Positions 1 to 12,600 of a stretch of 64,000 bases of DNA are shown here, in pieces (the stretch's first letter is position 1; every line of letters begins with the position of its first letter). A program made the translations under genes and the position numbers. The notes below the pieces were generated by a model. It did no database searches, had not been told where the DNA came from, and saw nothing but the letters and a program-made list of their open reading frames with translations. Origin of the DNA: Tenrec ecaudatus (lineage: Eukaryota > Chordata > Mammalia > Afrosoricida > Tenrecidae); NCBI RefSeq assembly GCF_050624435.1, contig NC_134542.1, forward strand, positions 14,387,497-14,451,496. Reading direction: 5' to 3'.

Positions 1-103
1 AGATGGGCTTTCTCAGCTTGCAGAGTCTCGCAGCACCGCAGGGCAGTTAGACTGGGGTCACCAGTCCGCAACACCTCAATGGCAGTGAATGTGGTTGGTT
101 TTG
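1..103 (+). repeat. AfroSINE, 3' part
   Basis: The tail of a tRNA-derived afrotherian SINE: CTTGCAGAGTCTCGCAGCA, then GGGTCACCAGTCCGCAACA and CAATGGCAGTGAATGTGGTTG, the degraded GAGTCGGAATCGACTC-GATGGCAGTGG end. The 5' part lies outside the window. Confidence 0.75.
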
Positions 104-1564
104 GGTGTGGGCAGAACATCTTGTTCGCGGTGGCCTTGTGCATATTACTTAAGGGTGAGGCAGGATTAGATCCCCACCTGGTGGCAGAGATTTGTAATGC
201 AACGGTAAATCAGGACAGCCCCTATTGTTCCATTCTGTCATACAGCACTTCCAGAATCATGTTCCCTAGTTCAGACACGCAGAGTGAAAGTAAATGTATT
301 TTTACGACCACATCCCAGATCTTACCCACACAATGTTCAAAGGACCATGGTTTACACCACTGAGCATACAGACAGCAATCTTAGAGGTTAGGCTAAGAGG
401 CAGTTATCCTGTAGGCTCAGAGGAGCCGCGTGGGGAAAGGTGGCAAAGGGTATCAGACTAGAAAATTACTCTGGTGCCAACCCAAGTTCAAGTCTCAATC
501 TTTTGCATCCCAGCAACTTCCAAGTGATAGCGGCGTTCTTATTGCCATACGTTACCCGTCGGTCAAAGAGCCAGCCAGCTCTCTAGGCGGTCACTCAATG
601 CCCGGGGCTCTACACCCCATTTGCCAACATCGTGTAGCATGTTTTCCCTACCCCCTCATCAGACTCACTCATCATACCCGCCCCCACACACACACACTAC
701 ACCACTGACCTCGAGTCCATTTGACCTAGAATCTCCCTGTGGAGGATTGCTACAGCTTTGTGATTTGTTGTTGTTGTTGTTCAATTTGGTGTATTTTTTA
801 ATGGGATGCTTTGTGCCTCTTTCTGGGAAGGCAGCCTCATCGTTTTCCCATGAGGCAGCTTGTGGGAAACTGAGCCCTGGGGTAAGAGTATGTGCAAATT
901 CTTTATTCTCATAATTAAGAAGCCTGGGAGGCCAGAATTCTGAGTGGAGGAAGGCCTTCCCATCAGTGAATCGGAGAAGGGTCCCAGTCGCATTCTCATA
1001 ATTAAAAACAATCTCCACAATAGTCTCCCGTAGTAGTGCTGCCTTAAGGTTATGTCTTGCAAGCACGTGGCAGATTGCTACCTGACCGGCAGCTTTATCC
1101 AGAGGAGCAGACATGTTGCTATTGCTCTCTCTGCTCAGGGGACAGTCACTCCCCCTTCCCTGCTCCCAGCACTGGTGTTCGGTTACTCCCCCAAAGAGCA
1201 AAGGGGTCTCTAGGGTTAAGTTACTGCCCACTTTGTTACATACGTGGTTACATGTAATTAGGGGGCTTGCATACCCAGAGACTATGCAAATTGGTGTAAG
1301 AATATAATCTCTCTCTCTCCGACTCAGGCCTGGTACCTGATACCATGGAGCTGAGCACCCCAAAACCTTTGTCTGCCTCTGAATCTCTTCCTTTCAATTA
1401 TACAACCCTTACAACCCTTCTGGATGTGGGCTGGATCCCACAGGAGCTAGTGGGTGTGAGCCACCAAGCCCGGGGCTAGCATCCAATGCTCACCCATCAC
1501 GGTCACTAGGGTTCGCTCCTTCACATATCCCCCAAAACCAAAAAACATCCAAACTCACTTCTGT
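104..1564. other. Intergenic stretch, no gene recognised; possible LTR-like material
   Basis: No exon of a known gene was found. A 232-codon minus-strand open frame (665-1363) has no recognised similarity. The segment near 1300-1440 (a pyrimidine run, then CTGGTACCTGATACC and CAATTATACAACCCTTACA) has the look of an LTR end, but no pair or primer site was seen. A CA-rich run lies at 684-698. Confidence 0.35.
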
Positions 1565-1740
1565 CAAGTCCATTTCATTCACAGCGACCCTGAAGGACAG
1601 TTTAGAACTGCCCTAGTGGATTGCCCAGACTGCAACTCTTTATGGGAGTAGAAAGCCCCACCCCTCTTCTGAGGATCAGCTTCAAACGGCTGGCCTTGAA
1701 GTAGCAGCCCAACGTGTAACCTCTATCCTGACTTAGCCCA
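1565..1740 (-). repeat. AfroSINE
   Basis: Reverse-complement AfroSINE: GTCAAGTCCATTTCATTCAC, AGCGACCCTGAAGGACAG, AGTAGAAAGCCCCACCCC and GTAGCAGCCCAACGTGTAAC. Confidence 0.8.
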
Positions 1741-2118
1741 GAGGCTGGTTCCAAGTTTCAAGCAGCTTCACGCGGAACTACAAAAGAGCATGACTAGCTC
1801 TCCCTGCATGGCAATCCGCTTTATCATCACCCTGATGCTTCTTAGAAAGCATGACAGCAGTTGACCTTGAAAGACCTAGCAACGTCTTGAGATCATACTC
1901 TCACTGAGAAATCCAGATCTCACTTGCAATGATACAGCCAAAGGCATTTGAGGGTCAGAAACTTGTAAACCTGCCAAGCAGGACCACTACTTTCCGGCTG
2001 GGGGCAGAGAAATTGGGGGTCACATTATCAGCAATAATTTGGGGTGAGGAGGGATGACTGGATTTGCAATTGGATTCTCTCAAGATCTTTCGAAACAATG
2101 ATGACTGATAAAGGAAAC

Positions 2119-2276
2119 AACCGGGCACCAGCACTCTGACTCCTAGTGACCCTACAGGGCAGGGTAGACCTGCGCCTGGAAATTCTGAGACTAAATCTTC
2201 TCAGGAGTAGAAAGCCTCATCTTTCTCCCTCGGAGCAGATGGCAGTTTTGAACGGCTGACCTTGTGGTTATCAGCC
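2119..2276 (-). repeat. AfroSINE
   Basis: Reverse-complement AfroSINE body: CTCCTAGTGACCCTACAG, GGAGTAGAAAGCCTCATC and CTGACCTTGTGGTTATCAGC. Confidence 0.8.
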
Positions 2277-2405
2277 TCTTACAAATGCTGTGAGGGTATA
2301 GTGATGAGAGGGTGCTCACTGGGTCCTACTCTTCTCAGAAAGTCCTGTTGTCTCTTTGGGATCCGTGCGATGCTGATCAATGTCTACTTGTAGACACACA
2401 TAAAT

Positions 2406-3635
2406 TAAGGTGATCAGATGTTCCGCTTTTGGCGGGACAGTCCCAATTTTTAACAATTTGTCCTGTGCCCCGTCGCATTTTTAAAAAGTCCTGATTTTTG
2501 GAAAGAATGCACAAGTTAAGGAACGGCGGGAGAACGGGAAGGGAGCGTACAGTTTTCGTCTGCCATGTGGCTATTTCGCCAGGATATGAGTTTTATATTA
2601 TTTCTGTTTTTATAATGTTAAACTTTAAGAATAACAAATAATTGTTGAGAACTGATTATCGAGAACTGCTTATTAAAGTTCGCATTGTCCATCAGTCATT
2701 AGAATTCAACCAGCATTGTTTGGACTTAATGAACGATGGCATTTTTTGGCATTGGCAACGACGAAAACATTTTGTACCTGTCTCCCAGACGATACACATC
2801 GTACTGCGTGCTAGTGCTAGTTAAACAGGGGATGTCAACAAATCAGCTATTCTGCTAATGCTGATTTATTTTCTTCATCTCCATAAGTTGTTTTCCAAAA
2901 AAATTCCTGTATTTTGGAGGAAGATGCAGCAGTATTTAAATATCTTTTTTATGTTTCTGTGTCTCCAGGTGCTTTGAAATATCATTTTTCCCGCCGTGCA
3001 AAAATCATTCAATCATATTACTCAAAATTTCCCATATAGTAATATTTCCTAAAATGATCTTTTTAATGAGGTATCGTTATTAAAAATATGTATTGATAAG
3101 GAAAAGGTTAACTCTTGGGCACCAGTAAAATTCGCAATAGAGAACAAATGGTTAGAAATATTTCATCATTTTGAAACAAACCATGTTCCATACAATAATG
3201 CACTAGAAATTGTGAAATATGCGCTGTCCTTACCAGGAACTAATGCTGCGACTGAACGCGTTTTTTCTACAGTAAATTAAGTGTGGACATCAGAAAAGTC
3301 ACAATCAAGTGTTGAGACTTTGAAAGCCATTTTATGTGTGAAATATAATTTAACAAATTCTTGTGAAAAATTTCATGACCTTTTAAATGACAGCGATCTA
3401 TTAAAAAATTCACTGAAATGAGAAATATGCCAAAGAATAAAATAATGCTGTACATAATTTTTAATGCATTATATTTGTAAATTGTACTTATGTTGAAATT
3501 TTAAAAATATATTGCATACTATTTTTGCTTTCTATGAAAATTTTTGTTGCTCCATACAGATCAAATTTTTAATCAAGAACACCCCCCACTCCCCTTCGTC
3601 AATGGCTTTACCAATGTTAAAATCTGGTCACCTTA
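2406..3635 (+). mobile_element. hAT DNA transposon relic (1230 bp)
   Basis: The terminal inverted repeats TAAGGTGATCAGAT and its near-perfect complement ATCTGGTCACCTTA (13 of 14) are flanked by a perfect 8-bp target duplication ACATAAAT (2398-2405 and 3636-3643), which is diagnostic of hAT. Near the right end the plus strand encodes a hAT dimerisation-domain signature (TNAATERVFSTVN, stop at 3278-3280, then VWTSEKSQSSVETLKAIL). The coding region is broken and mostly deleted, so the copy is inactive. The family within hAT is not assigned. Confidence 0.88.
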
Positions 3636-3643
3636 ACATAAAT

Positions 3644-4776
3644 GGCACTTGACTGCTGGATTTGACCTTATCTGTGTTCAGCTTTTAGGACTTGGGGTAA
3701 TGTCCACAGGCAGTCTGTTTTACCTGTGATGGCTTGAAACCTTCTTGTGTGTGACAGGCCTGAACCCCCGCCACGCCCATCTGTCCCGGGAAAGGAATTT
3801 CAAAGATCCTGAAATGCGTTCCTTCATCTTCAGTGCTAAGACTTCTCGCGCAACACGCTGTCTGGTTATTAACATTCCACCTTTTGTTCTCTGTTCTCAA
3901 CTCCCAAGTCCCGCCTTTCTCTTCACCTGAGAGTGACTATGGGCAGATGGAAACATCTCTTTACTGCAGCCAGTTAAAAAGAAATCACCGAAAAATGGGC
4001 TGTGAAGGGTGACTGACATGGATGGACACAAAGGATTAAAGAGCCAGGCCCCCTTGGTCAGGTCCTCCACGGAATCAGATGCATTTATCCCAATAAAACA
4101 CACTCGCAACCGTGCTCAGGAGATAGTACTCGTTATGAGGATCACCGAATGACTAATTCAACTCGTGAAGAGATGTTATTTTTCCAACAACAAATCTGCA
4201 TTAAATCTACTGCTGCTGAATTGGCTTTGACTGGCAGCAGCTCTGTGAACCCAGAGTAGCCCTGTCCCTCCGTCCCCAAGACTGTAGTCCCCAAGACGGC
4301 CAACTGGCCCATCTCTCTCTGAGGGGGTGACTGACTGGTGGGGTCAGACCAGCGGTCTCTCAGTTAGCGGGTCTGTTTAAACATGAAGCCCCCAGCGCTT
4401 CTTAAACCTACACAAGTCCAGTATGTTGGCCTCGGGTTGAATATCTTCTTACCAAAACATTTAACGCTTCTGCCAAGTCTCTATTTTATAGAAATTGAAA
4501 TATCTACAAAATGTACTAGAAATTCACATAATTACAAAGCTAGCTAGAATTTAGGGCCAACATACCCGTTAGCATCTGCAACTTATCTAGAAATGAGCTA
4601 TACTCTTACTCTTTAATACTATATCCGGAGAGGCAATGCTCATCAGCTTAACATTTCCTGGGCACACCAGATTAAATGGCAATACAGGATCTGGAGAAAG
4701 AGCCCTTTTATTGGTTATTAAAGCAACCTTCCCATGAACCACATATTCAGATTCCAATGCCTCACTGTACAAGTTC
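3644..4776. other. Intergenic stretch, nothing recognised
   Basis: No gene or clear repeat seen. Two overlapping open frames near 3685-3930 have no known similarity and no coding support. Confidence 0.4.
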
Positions 4777-4910
4777 TAGCGCCCTGGCTTCACAGTGGTT
4801 AAAGCATTTGGCTGCTAACTGTACGGTGAATCCAGCAGCCACTCTGTGGGAGGAAGGTGGGACAGGCTGCCTCCACAAAAACTTCTTACTCAAACCAGGA
4901 GGCAAAGGGC
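4777..4910 (+). repeat. AfroSINE, 5' part
   Basis: GCGCCCTGGCTTCACAGTGG, TTTGGCTGCTAACTGTACGG and CTCTGTGGGAGGAAGG match the tRNA-derived head and body. The tail is missing. Confidence 0.75.
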
Positions 4911-4928
4911 ATTTAGAGAGGTCTAAAA

Positions 4929-5930
4929 ACAGGCATGTACATATGTAAATATATTTATATATGATGGGGAAATAGGGCTATGTGCATATATTTATAGATT
5001 TACTATTAAGGAAGCAGATAGCCATTGGGTACTCCCCTAGTTCCATTAAACCGGCATTCCATGATGCTTACCTTCTGAACACAATCGCTGATGACAAAGC
5101 TGGTGCATGAGCAAATGTGAAGAAAGCTGATGGTGTCCAGCTACCAAAAGATAAAAAAGTGTCTGGGGTCTTAAAGGCTTCGCGATAAACAAGTGGCCAC
5201 CTAGCTGAGAAGCAACAAGACCCACATGGAAGAAGTATACCAGCCTGTGTGATCACAAGGTGTCCAGAGGATCAGGTACCACTCATCAAAGAACCAAAAA
5301 TCATAACACTGTGAATGAGGGAGTGCAGAGTAGGGACTCAAAGTCCATCTGTAGGCAACAACTGGATATTCCCTTACAGAAGGGTCGCAGGGAGATGAAC
5401 CAGTCAGTGTGCAGTGTAGCAATGATGAAACACACAGGTTTCCTCTAGTTCTTTAATGTTTCCTCCTGCTATCATGATCCCAATTCTACCTTACAAATCC
5501 AGTTCGACCACAGGGTGTACACTGGTACAGATAGGAACCAGAAACACAGGGAATCCAGAACAGATAATCCCTTCAGGACCAGTGGTGAGAATGGTGATAC
5601 CAGAATGGAGGGAAGGTGGGGTAAAAAGGGGGAACTAATTACAAGAATCTACATATAACCCCCTCCCTGGGGGACAGACAATAGAAAAGTGGGCAAAGGG
5701 AGACGTTGGACAGTGTAAGAAATGACAAAATAAGAATAATAATTTATAAATTATCAAGGGTTCATGAAGGAGGGAGAAGGGAGAAAATGAGGAGCTGATA
5801 CCAAGGTCTCAAGTAGAAAGAAAGTTTTGAGAATGACAACAAATGTACAAATGTGCTTGACACAATGGATGGATGTATGGATTGTGATAAGAGTTGTACA
5901 AGCCCCCAGTAAAATGATTTAAAACAAAAC
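4929..5930 (+). repeat. L1-like LINE 3' end (long copy)
   Basis: About 1 kb that recurs in this window in both orientations. Landmarks: an AT-rich start, CATTCCATGATGCTTACC, GGGGTCTTAAAGGCTTC, GACCCACATGGAAGAAG, CAATTCTACCTTACAAATCC, a purine-rich tract, and a terminal AGTAAAATGATTTAAAA. It looks like the 3' UTR of an afrotherian L1, but the family name is an inference. Confidence 0.65.
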
Positions 5931-5939
5931 GAACTTCAT

Positions 5940-6085
5940 ACTGACTGCTGACTCATAGCAACCCTATGGGACAGAGCAGAATTGCCCCAATGGATTTCCA
6001 AGACTGAAACTCTGTATACGAGTAGAAAGCCTTGTCTTTCCCCCCTAGAGTAGCTGCAGCCCAACCTGTAACTCACTACCTCACC
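5940..6085 (-). repeat. AfroSINE
   Basis: Reverse-complement AfroSINE: GACTCATAGCAACCCTATGG, ACGAGTAGAAAGCCTTGTC. It abuts the tail of the preceding L1-like copy. Confidence 0.8.
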
Positions 6086-6368
6086 ATGGCTCCTTCCTTA
6101 AAGACTTACCACCTTGGGAACCCTCTGGGGCAGTTTTACTCTGGCCTACAGGATGGATTGTCAGTCAGAATTGTCCCCAAGGCAGTGGCTTTGGTTGAAG
6201 TATAAATTACAAACAAGAATCAAATAGAGAGCTTCAGGTAACAGTTCTTGAAAGGAGTTAAAAATGTTTTGACAAGAAATGATCAATGGAAAAAAAAAAA
6301 TTCAAAACCACTCAAAACACACTGGTTTGTTCTGGAGTCGATTCAGATCCAGAGTGACATGATTAGCA

Positions 6369-6374
6369 TTTATT
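6369..6374 (-). terminator. MRPL44: MRPL44 poly(A) signal AATAAA
   Basis: A minus-strand AATAAA lies about 125 bases after the MRPL44 stop, the first canonical signal downstream. It implies a short 3' UTR with cleavage near 6345-6355. Transcript data would be needed to confirm it. Confidence 0.65.
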
Positions 6375-6496
6375 TAAGAACACCAGGTGGAGAAACAGAC
6401 ATACTTCTTTACAACATAAAGCACGTCTAGCTCAGGACATCACTGATGTTTGCCTCCTTGTCTCCCTCAGCAATGGTAAGCTCCACGTCTCGGCCG

Positions 6497-6668
6497 TTAG
6501 CTGGCAGCGATGGACTTCTCCGCTCTCGGTTTTCCTTGGGGCCTGGAGTAGTCCCAGGGGCGCCTGTTCTCCGTGAATCCAAACAGCTTCCGGAGTGCCA
6601 CCCGAGCAGCTTCTTCCTCTGCCACCAACACTGTTTCCCCAGGTCCTTCCGCAATCAACTTCTTATCA
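6497..6668 (-). CDS. MRPL44: MRPL44 coding exon 4 and stop
   Basis: The acceptor TTGCTAG ends at 6669. The first base completes Cys, followed by [20 protein letters not shown] and [18 protein letters not shown], the C-terminal half of a double-stranded-RNA-binding domain with its basic helix. The TAA stop is at 6497-6499. Confidence 0.96.
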
Positions 6669-9600
6669 CTAGCAAGAAACCAGCAGAGGCCTTTAGTTAC
6701 ATGGTGCAGCACCACACCCGGCACAAGAATCGGGAATGCCTTCTCCATCTTATTGGGGGCAAGGACCACCAGACACAGCACAATGTGTTTGAGCAGAGTA
6801 TCCTTTGGATTTCATCCAATTCGGTTGCAAATTCATTATATATAGATTTTATAGAGAATTTACATTTATAAAAAGAATAAACAAACCACGCCCAACATTT
6901 TTTCATCACAAAAGCAAGGCATGCCGATGTATGTATGTTTGTTGCTATTTTGCTTTGTTTTTAATTGCTGATGGAAGAATTCAAAGGACAAACATTTTGC
7001 TCTAAGAATATGAAATTATTGTAAATATTCCTAGGAAGTATGATTATTTAGTTGTTTTGTTGTGGGGTTAGTGGCGGTGGTTTCTGTGTTTTGTTTGGAA
7101 TCTGTGATACAACTTGAATAAATATCTGGTTGTGGGGCGGAGGGGAAGTGCCTTTCAGAATGTCGTCTAAGCTGGAAAACTAGTATGTAACCACTGCTAC
7201 ATTGTACATTAAGAGCTATACATCCTAAAACCTTACTGGGTTTAAGGGGGACATGGGGGAATACATTTATTGTGCATATTAATGACTCACACTCATTTGT
7301 TTTCAGGAGCTACTAAGGTAGCTCAGTAGGCACTTACTGAATGCTATCAGGGTTCTCCGAGGATAACTAAGTAAAACAAAATGAGAACCCCTCTGCTTCA
7401 CTGATAACTAACAGATTCTTCTTTGAACATGTACAACTGTTTCTGCAAGGGAGGAAATGATGCGCCCTTTCAACAACAATAACAGCCTGCTAGTTTACAA
7501 GGATGGAACGGACGTGCTGCATTTTACACCAATCTACTTGCTGGAAGCACCGTGGCCCACAGTGTGTCTCAGTCGATGTTTCTATTCTGACACTTTAAGC
7601 CCACTGAAGTCAGCCTAGGGCAGGCCTACTTTTCCCCACAGCAAACAAGCTCTCAATCCAGTTGGTTTAGATATTGTAGTGGACAAGAAGCCATTTGTAG
7701 TTCTGGGCTCAGCTGAGGCTGTTGACAGCTTGGGTTGGGGTCACATCTAGGAAATGTGTGATCCCAACTCATTCTTTCTACAGAAAAGCTGAGGTTCTGT
7801 TCACGGACTCCCCCAAGCTCTGCCGTGAACAGATAGATGGCTAGCAAAACCTCGGGCTTCCTCACCTTCTCCTAAGCATGACATTCAGCAAGGAAGTGGT
7901 ACACAAATAACCATGGGGGTGGGGGTGGGGGGATTAAAAACGATCCTTTTGAATTCGATTACAGTTACATTAAGGAACTGAGGGAAGTCTATTTCCCAGG
8001 CTGTCCGTCAACACAGTGGCATTTCACCAACCAGTATAAACCGACGAAGTACAGAGGCACGGCTGTGCTGCTTCCCGACTGCCGAGTCAGTCTGGATTCG
8101 GGGGCAGGCGTCTTCCTTTTCTTCAGCTCCTCCACCAGGAGCCCCATGGGGTCGACGAGCTGCCACATCTCAAAGAGCTCTTTGCCAGTCAACTGCGTTA
8201 TTAAAAAGTCCTGGAATATAAAAGCAGAATATGTGCTTTTAAACTAGTACAAAGAAAAGCAGGACCATGACTTAAAGTATATTTTTAACAGAAATGAAAA
8301 ACTTAACGGGAAAGAGGAAGGCATTCACTATTCTTTTTTATATTGTTTCTTCTTGTAATAAAAATGTTGTTTATTGACTTGGTCCAAAAGGCATTGAATT
8401 AAAAAAAAGGACTTCAATGTCTGACAAAACTGTCCACTTCCAGCAACATTCACACCAAAATTCTACAGAACTCCAAACCCTATTTTACAATTTAGATATA
8501 TATTTTATCAGTAGAGGAAAATAATTTTTTAAGCTGGTTTAACTTGTGGCCAAAACTCATGTAAAAATCACTTGGGGTCTCTAGACATTAGAACTTCATT
8601 ATCAAAGTCAGTATTTTTAAAAATCACTCAGAGCAGTGGTTCTGAACCTTCCTCATGCTGTGACCCTTTCCTACAGTTCCTCATGTGGTGGTGACCCCCC
8701 ATCCATAAAATTTTTGTTGCTACTTTCTTTATAAGTGAAATTTTGCTACTGTTATGAATCGGGGGACCCATGAAAGGGTCGTTTGACCTCCCCAAAGGGG
8801 TCTCGACCCACAGGTTGAGAACCGCTGATTTAGAGAACAATTAGTTCCTTTAAGATTGCTTTAGCTAAGATTTGAATATACTCCGGGCTTCAGTCCATCA
8901 GACTGTCATCCTCCCAATCAAAAAAAAAAAAAAAAAGATTGCTTATGATTTGAGAATACTTTGAAAGAGTTCAAAAAACACTCAAAACAACAGAAGGAAA
9001 TTAATTTTAACAATTTTAAAACTGCATCTGTGCTGTACACAAATGCAGAAACTAAGATTTCCATAGCAACGTATATATTGTAATTAACCCATGTTAACAA
9101 ATAGATTGATATGCTAACAGGATGCAGGAGAAATTTTAAAACATCGCTAAATTTCATGAAATAGTCAATTTCATTAAACACTCCCTCAAGAACAACAATA
9201 AGCTATTTCAGCTTCATTAGTTAAAACTCTTCTTCAGTCCGTTCTCAGTTGGGGATTTGAGATTTTTTAATGTATAGCAATAAAGACACCTTATGAGACA
9301 CAATCTACCATATATGCTCGAGTCTAAGCTGTTTTTTCAGCACATTTTTAATGCTGAAAAAAAAGCCCCCCAGTTTTTTGTGGTAAAATTAGGTGCCTTG
9401 GCTTATACTCGCGTATATACGGTATGTATGTATCCCTGGACTGTCATTTACAATATACGATAACCCACTACAGAGAAGAGAGTCTTTTCCAATGCCTAGA
9501 AATAGTAGGAATACAGAAAGATCTCATTTATTCGGGGGATTACCTACACCCCCTTCTATTGTGTTTCCTATTGGCACCTGTTAGGAATTCATCACTACAC

Positions 9601-12600
9601 CTTTCAACGAGGTATGGGTTGACCATGTCCAACCTCGTCCCCGCAGAGGAAGAAGGCAAATGACAAAAGAACTGACATTTCTCTTTCTAAACTGCACACT
9701 TAATCATGAACCTTAACATGCTTCTCCAGGATCTTCAAACAGAACAAGAATGGGCTGAGGTTAACAGTGCGGCTCTAATTCCCAATGCAAAGGGATCACC
9801 TGAGAGCTCGCCCCTCCAGACCCCGGGACTCTGTGCCTAGAGTCTGATTCGTGATTTGGTCCTGTCCGAGGCCTGCATTGCTAACAGGCTCTCCAGGGAT
9901 GCTGATGCTACCAATGATTAGGCCACACTCCACGCCTAGAAGACTTCATGTCCATGGATCCTTAAACTACAGATTCATCCCTCCAATCACCCCCTCCTAC
10001 TCCAAGTAACAGGCCCCAGGCACATGAAAGTATTTGTCGTTCCACAGCTTTCGTGAATACTTCTTTCCCAAAGGCTCCTTTTGGGGCAGGGGCCACCTGT
10101 GTGCTATGTGATCACATGCCACCTACTAATGAGCTCTGGAAGGAAGCGCGCCCTCTGTCTCCGGCCTCAGAACACCGCGGTGCCTGGCCCAGAGCAGACG
10201 TTCAAATGTTAGTTCCATGAGTACAAGAAGTGGAGACCGTTCAAGTCAGTGAATTCTCCGATGTGGAGACCGTTCAAGTCAGTGAATTCTCCGATGGGAG
10301 ACGTGCAGAAGGAGACAGGGAAATCTTGATTTGGGAATCACATCGATGAATTATGGATCAAAAACAGGCGCCCTGGTGGCTTGCTCAGTGGCTAAGGGCT
10401 CGGCTGCTTACTGGAAAGTTAGCGGCTCTGAGCCCCTGGGGTCCACGGAGAACAGGCCTGCGGATCCGCTCCTACAGACGACAGCCGAGGAGACCGCCAG
10501 GATGGAGACGGGGCACTCGGCTCGAAGACAGAGTTGGTTTGGGGCCTGCCTGATCATGGGACTTGGGACTGTCAACAAAGACACTGTCAGGGGCTCTGAA
10601 CCTTCCTCGTGCCGCGACCCCTTAATACAGCTCCTCATGTGGTGGTGACCCCCAACCATCAAATTACTTCTGTTGCTACTTCATCACTGTCATTTTGCTG
10701 CTGTGATGAATCGGGCAACCCCAAAGGGGTTGCGACCTACAGGTTGAGAACCGTTACACTAAGTGATGATAAAAATTTCCAACATGTCTGCTAACTCCTT
10801 TGTGGCAAATCTCAATGAGATGCCTCTGATTGGTTACAGTTCTGAACTACCCAGAGTATAGACGACTTTGTAAGAATTTCTTTGAAAAATGTGCTGTAAC
10901 TCACTCGGGGTGGAGCTGGGGAAGGACAGTGTGCCCTATCACCATAAGCCTTGCAGGCTTCTGAGGGTCTACACCCACCCCTGGATTCTGAGGCGAGGGG
11001 TGTATCCCTGGCTGTCAGCCCACCTACCTGGGGGAGTCTAAAGGCAAGAGGCTGGCATAAGCCACCTGCAAGAGAGGGGTCACACACACCCTCAGTGCCA
11101 CTGAGGAACTCTGACTTGCAGTGACCCTCTAGGGCAGAGTAGAACAGCCCCAGGTGGGGTTCCGAGACTGTACATCTTCATGGGAGCAGAAAGTCTCATC
11201 TTTCTCCCTTTCTCACTATGAGTTGGCAGCACGAGTATGTTTTGGGAGTTTTTGATGGGCATACATCACAGGAGGCCTGTATTGAGCTGATAACCACCAG
11301 GTCCAGAAGTCACTTCATGGGCTAAAGACAAGATTGCCTAGTGCCATAAAGATATAAGTCTCAGAAATCCAAAGGGGAAGTTCTATTCTGTTCTACAGGG
11401 TCACATGCGTCGGAATCGACTCAGTGGCCATGGGGTATGTTTTACATCCTAGGGGCTTAGAAGTCTGACTTTATCATTTGGAAGAGTAGACCAGCAGCTG
11501 GTACTCTCAGCGCAATGCTCCCTGACCACACTAGGCTCTGACACTGTGCCTTTGGCCTCGTTCATTCATCAAACCTCTCCTGAGGGTCTGTGACGTAAGC
11601 ACTACTCTTGGTATGCAGTCCTGATGAACTCACAGTGGGGACATTCACCCCAGAAGTTGGACTCAGTGAAGACCCTATCACACAGTATGCGTGCAGCAAC
11701 TACACCACTTAAATCACAATGCCAAAAGGCCGTAGGGGGCCTGGAATTCACAATTACCAAAGGTTTGGGGAGGCAGAAAATGCACACGCAATTTCAAAGT
11801 TGATATAACACAGAGGTGAATCACGATTTTTTTGTTTAAACCTGTGCCCACTTCGCACACAGTAGAGGGAGTGTGATTACAAACGACCTACCCTGATGAA
11901 GAGGGCGGCCCTCTGGGGCCCGCTGCTCTGCAGCAGGGCGCCAATTACTGCAAAGAAAGTCTGCTTCAGGACTGGCGGGGGCACTGGGAATTCTGCGCTT
12001 AGGGTTAACTGCTCCACAGCCAAGTTTCTAGCCACATGGCACACGACTTCCTCGCCAGTGAGAAAGTCGACGAGACTGCTGACGCCCTCCGTAGGCATAT
12101 CTGGGAAGGCATCTTCAAGGAACCGCGTCAGGCACGCTTGTGAAAAAGATGCCCCTTGTTCGGACAGCTCCTGATTATCTTTAAGATTCAGAAGAACGGC
12201 TTCTTTCTCTATCCCAAGCTTTTGGCGCCTGGCCTCCTCACTTTTAATGTAGCAGCCATTAACAAACGCAGTCTTGAGAAGGTCCAAGGAAAAGGTTTCC
12301 TGTAACCGATGTCCGAATGCTTGTATTTCAGCATGATAGTCCCAATTGGGCTTCTCTGAACTGAAAATATGAAAGACAATAACAGGTGGTAAGAACATGT
12401 TACAAGTTCACATTTTCCCACTGTGCTGTAATTTCATTAAGTTATATTTAAAAAAAAACAACAACTACATTTCTTCCTATGACCCAATACCGACAACTTG
12501 AAATTTAAGACTCAAGCCAGATAATTACTGTCAGTTGCTATATTCTAGACATGTGGTTGGATTACTCTTTGAGCCAGGGTTTCCAGGACTGTGAACTTTC

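Noticed and set aside
3685-4109. Overlapping open frames of 60-71 codons
   Set aside because: Short, on both strands, without splice context or known similarity; expected by chance.
1-6350. Expected neighbour SERPINE2 (3' exon or 3' UTR)
   Set aside because: By human gene order its 3' end should lie to the left of MRPL44, but no serpin C-terminal peptide was recognisable. It probably lies outside the window.
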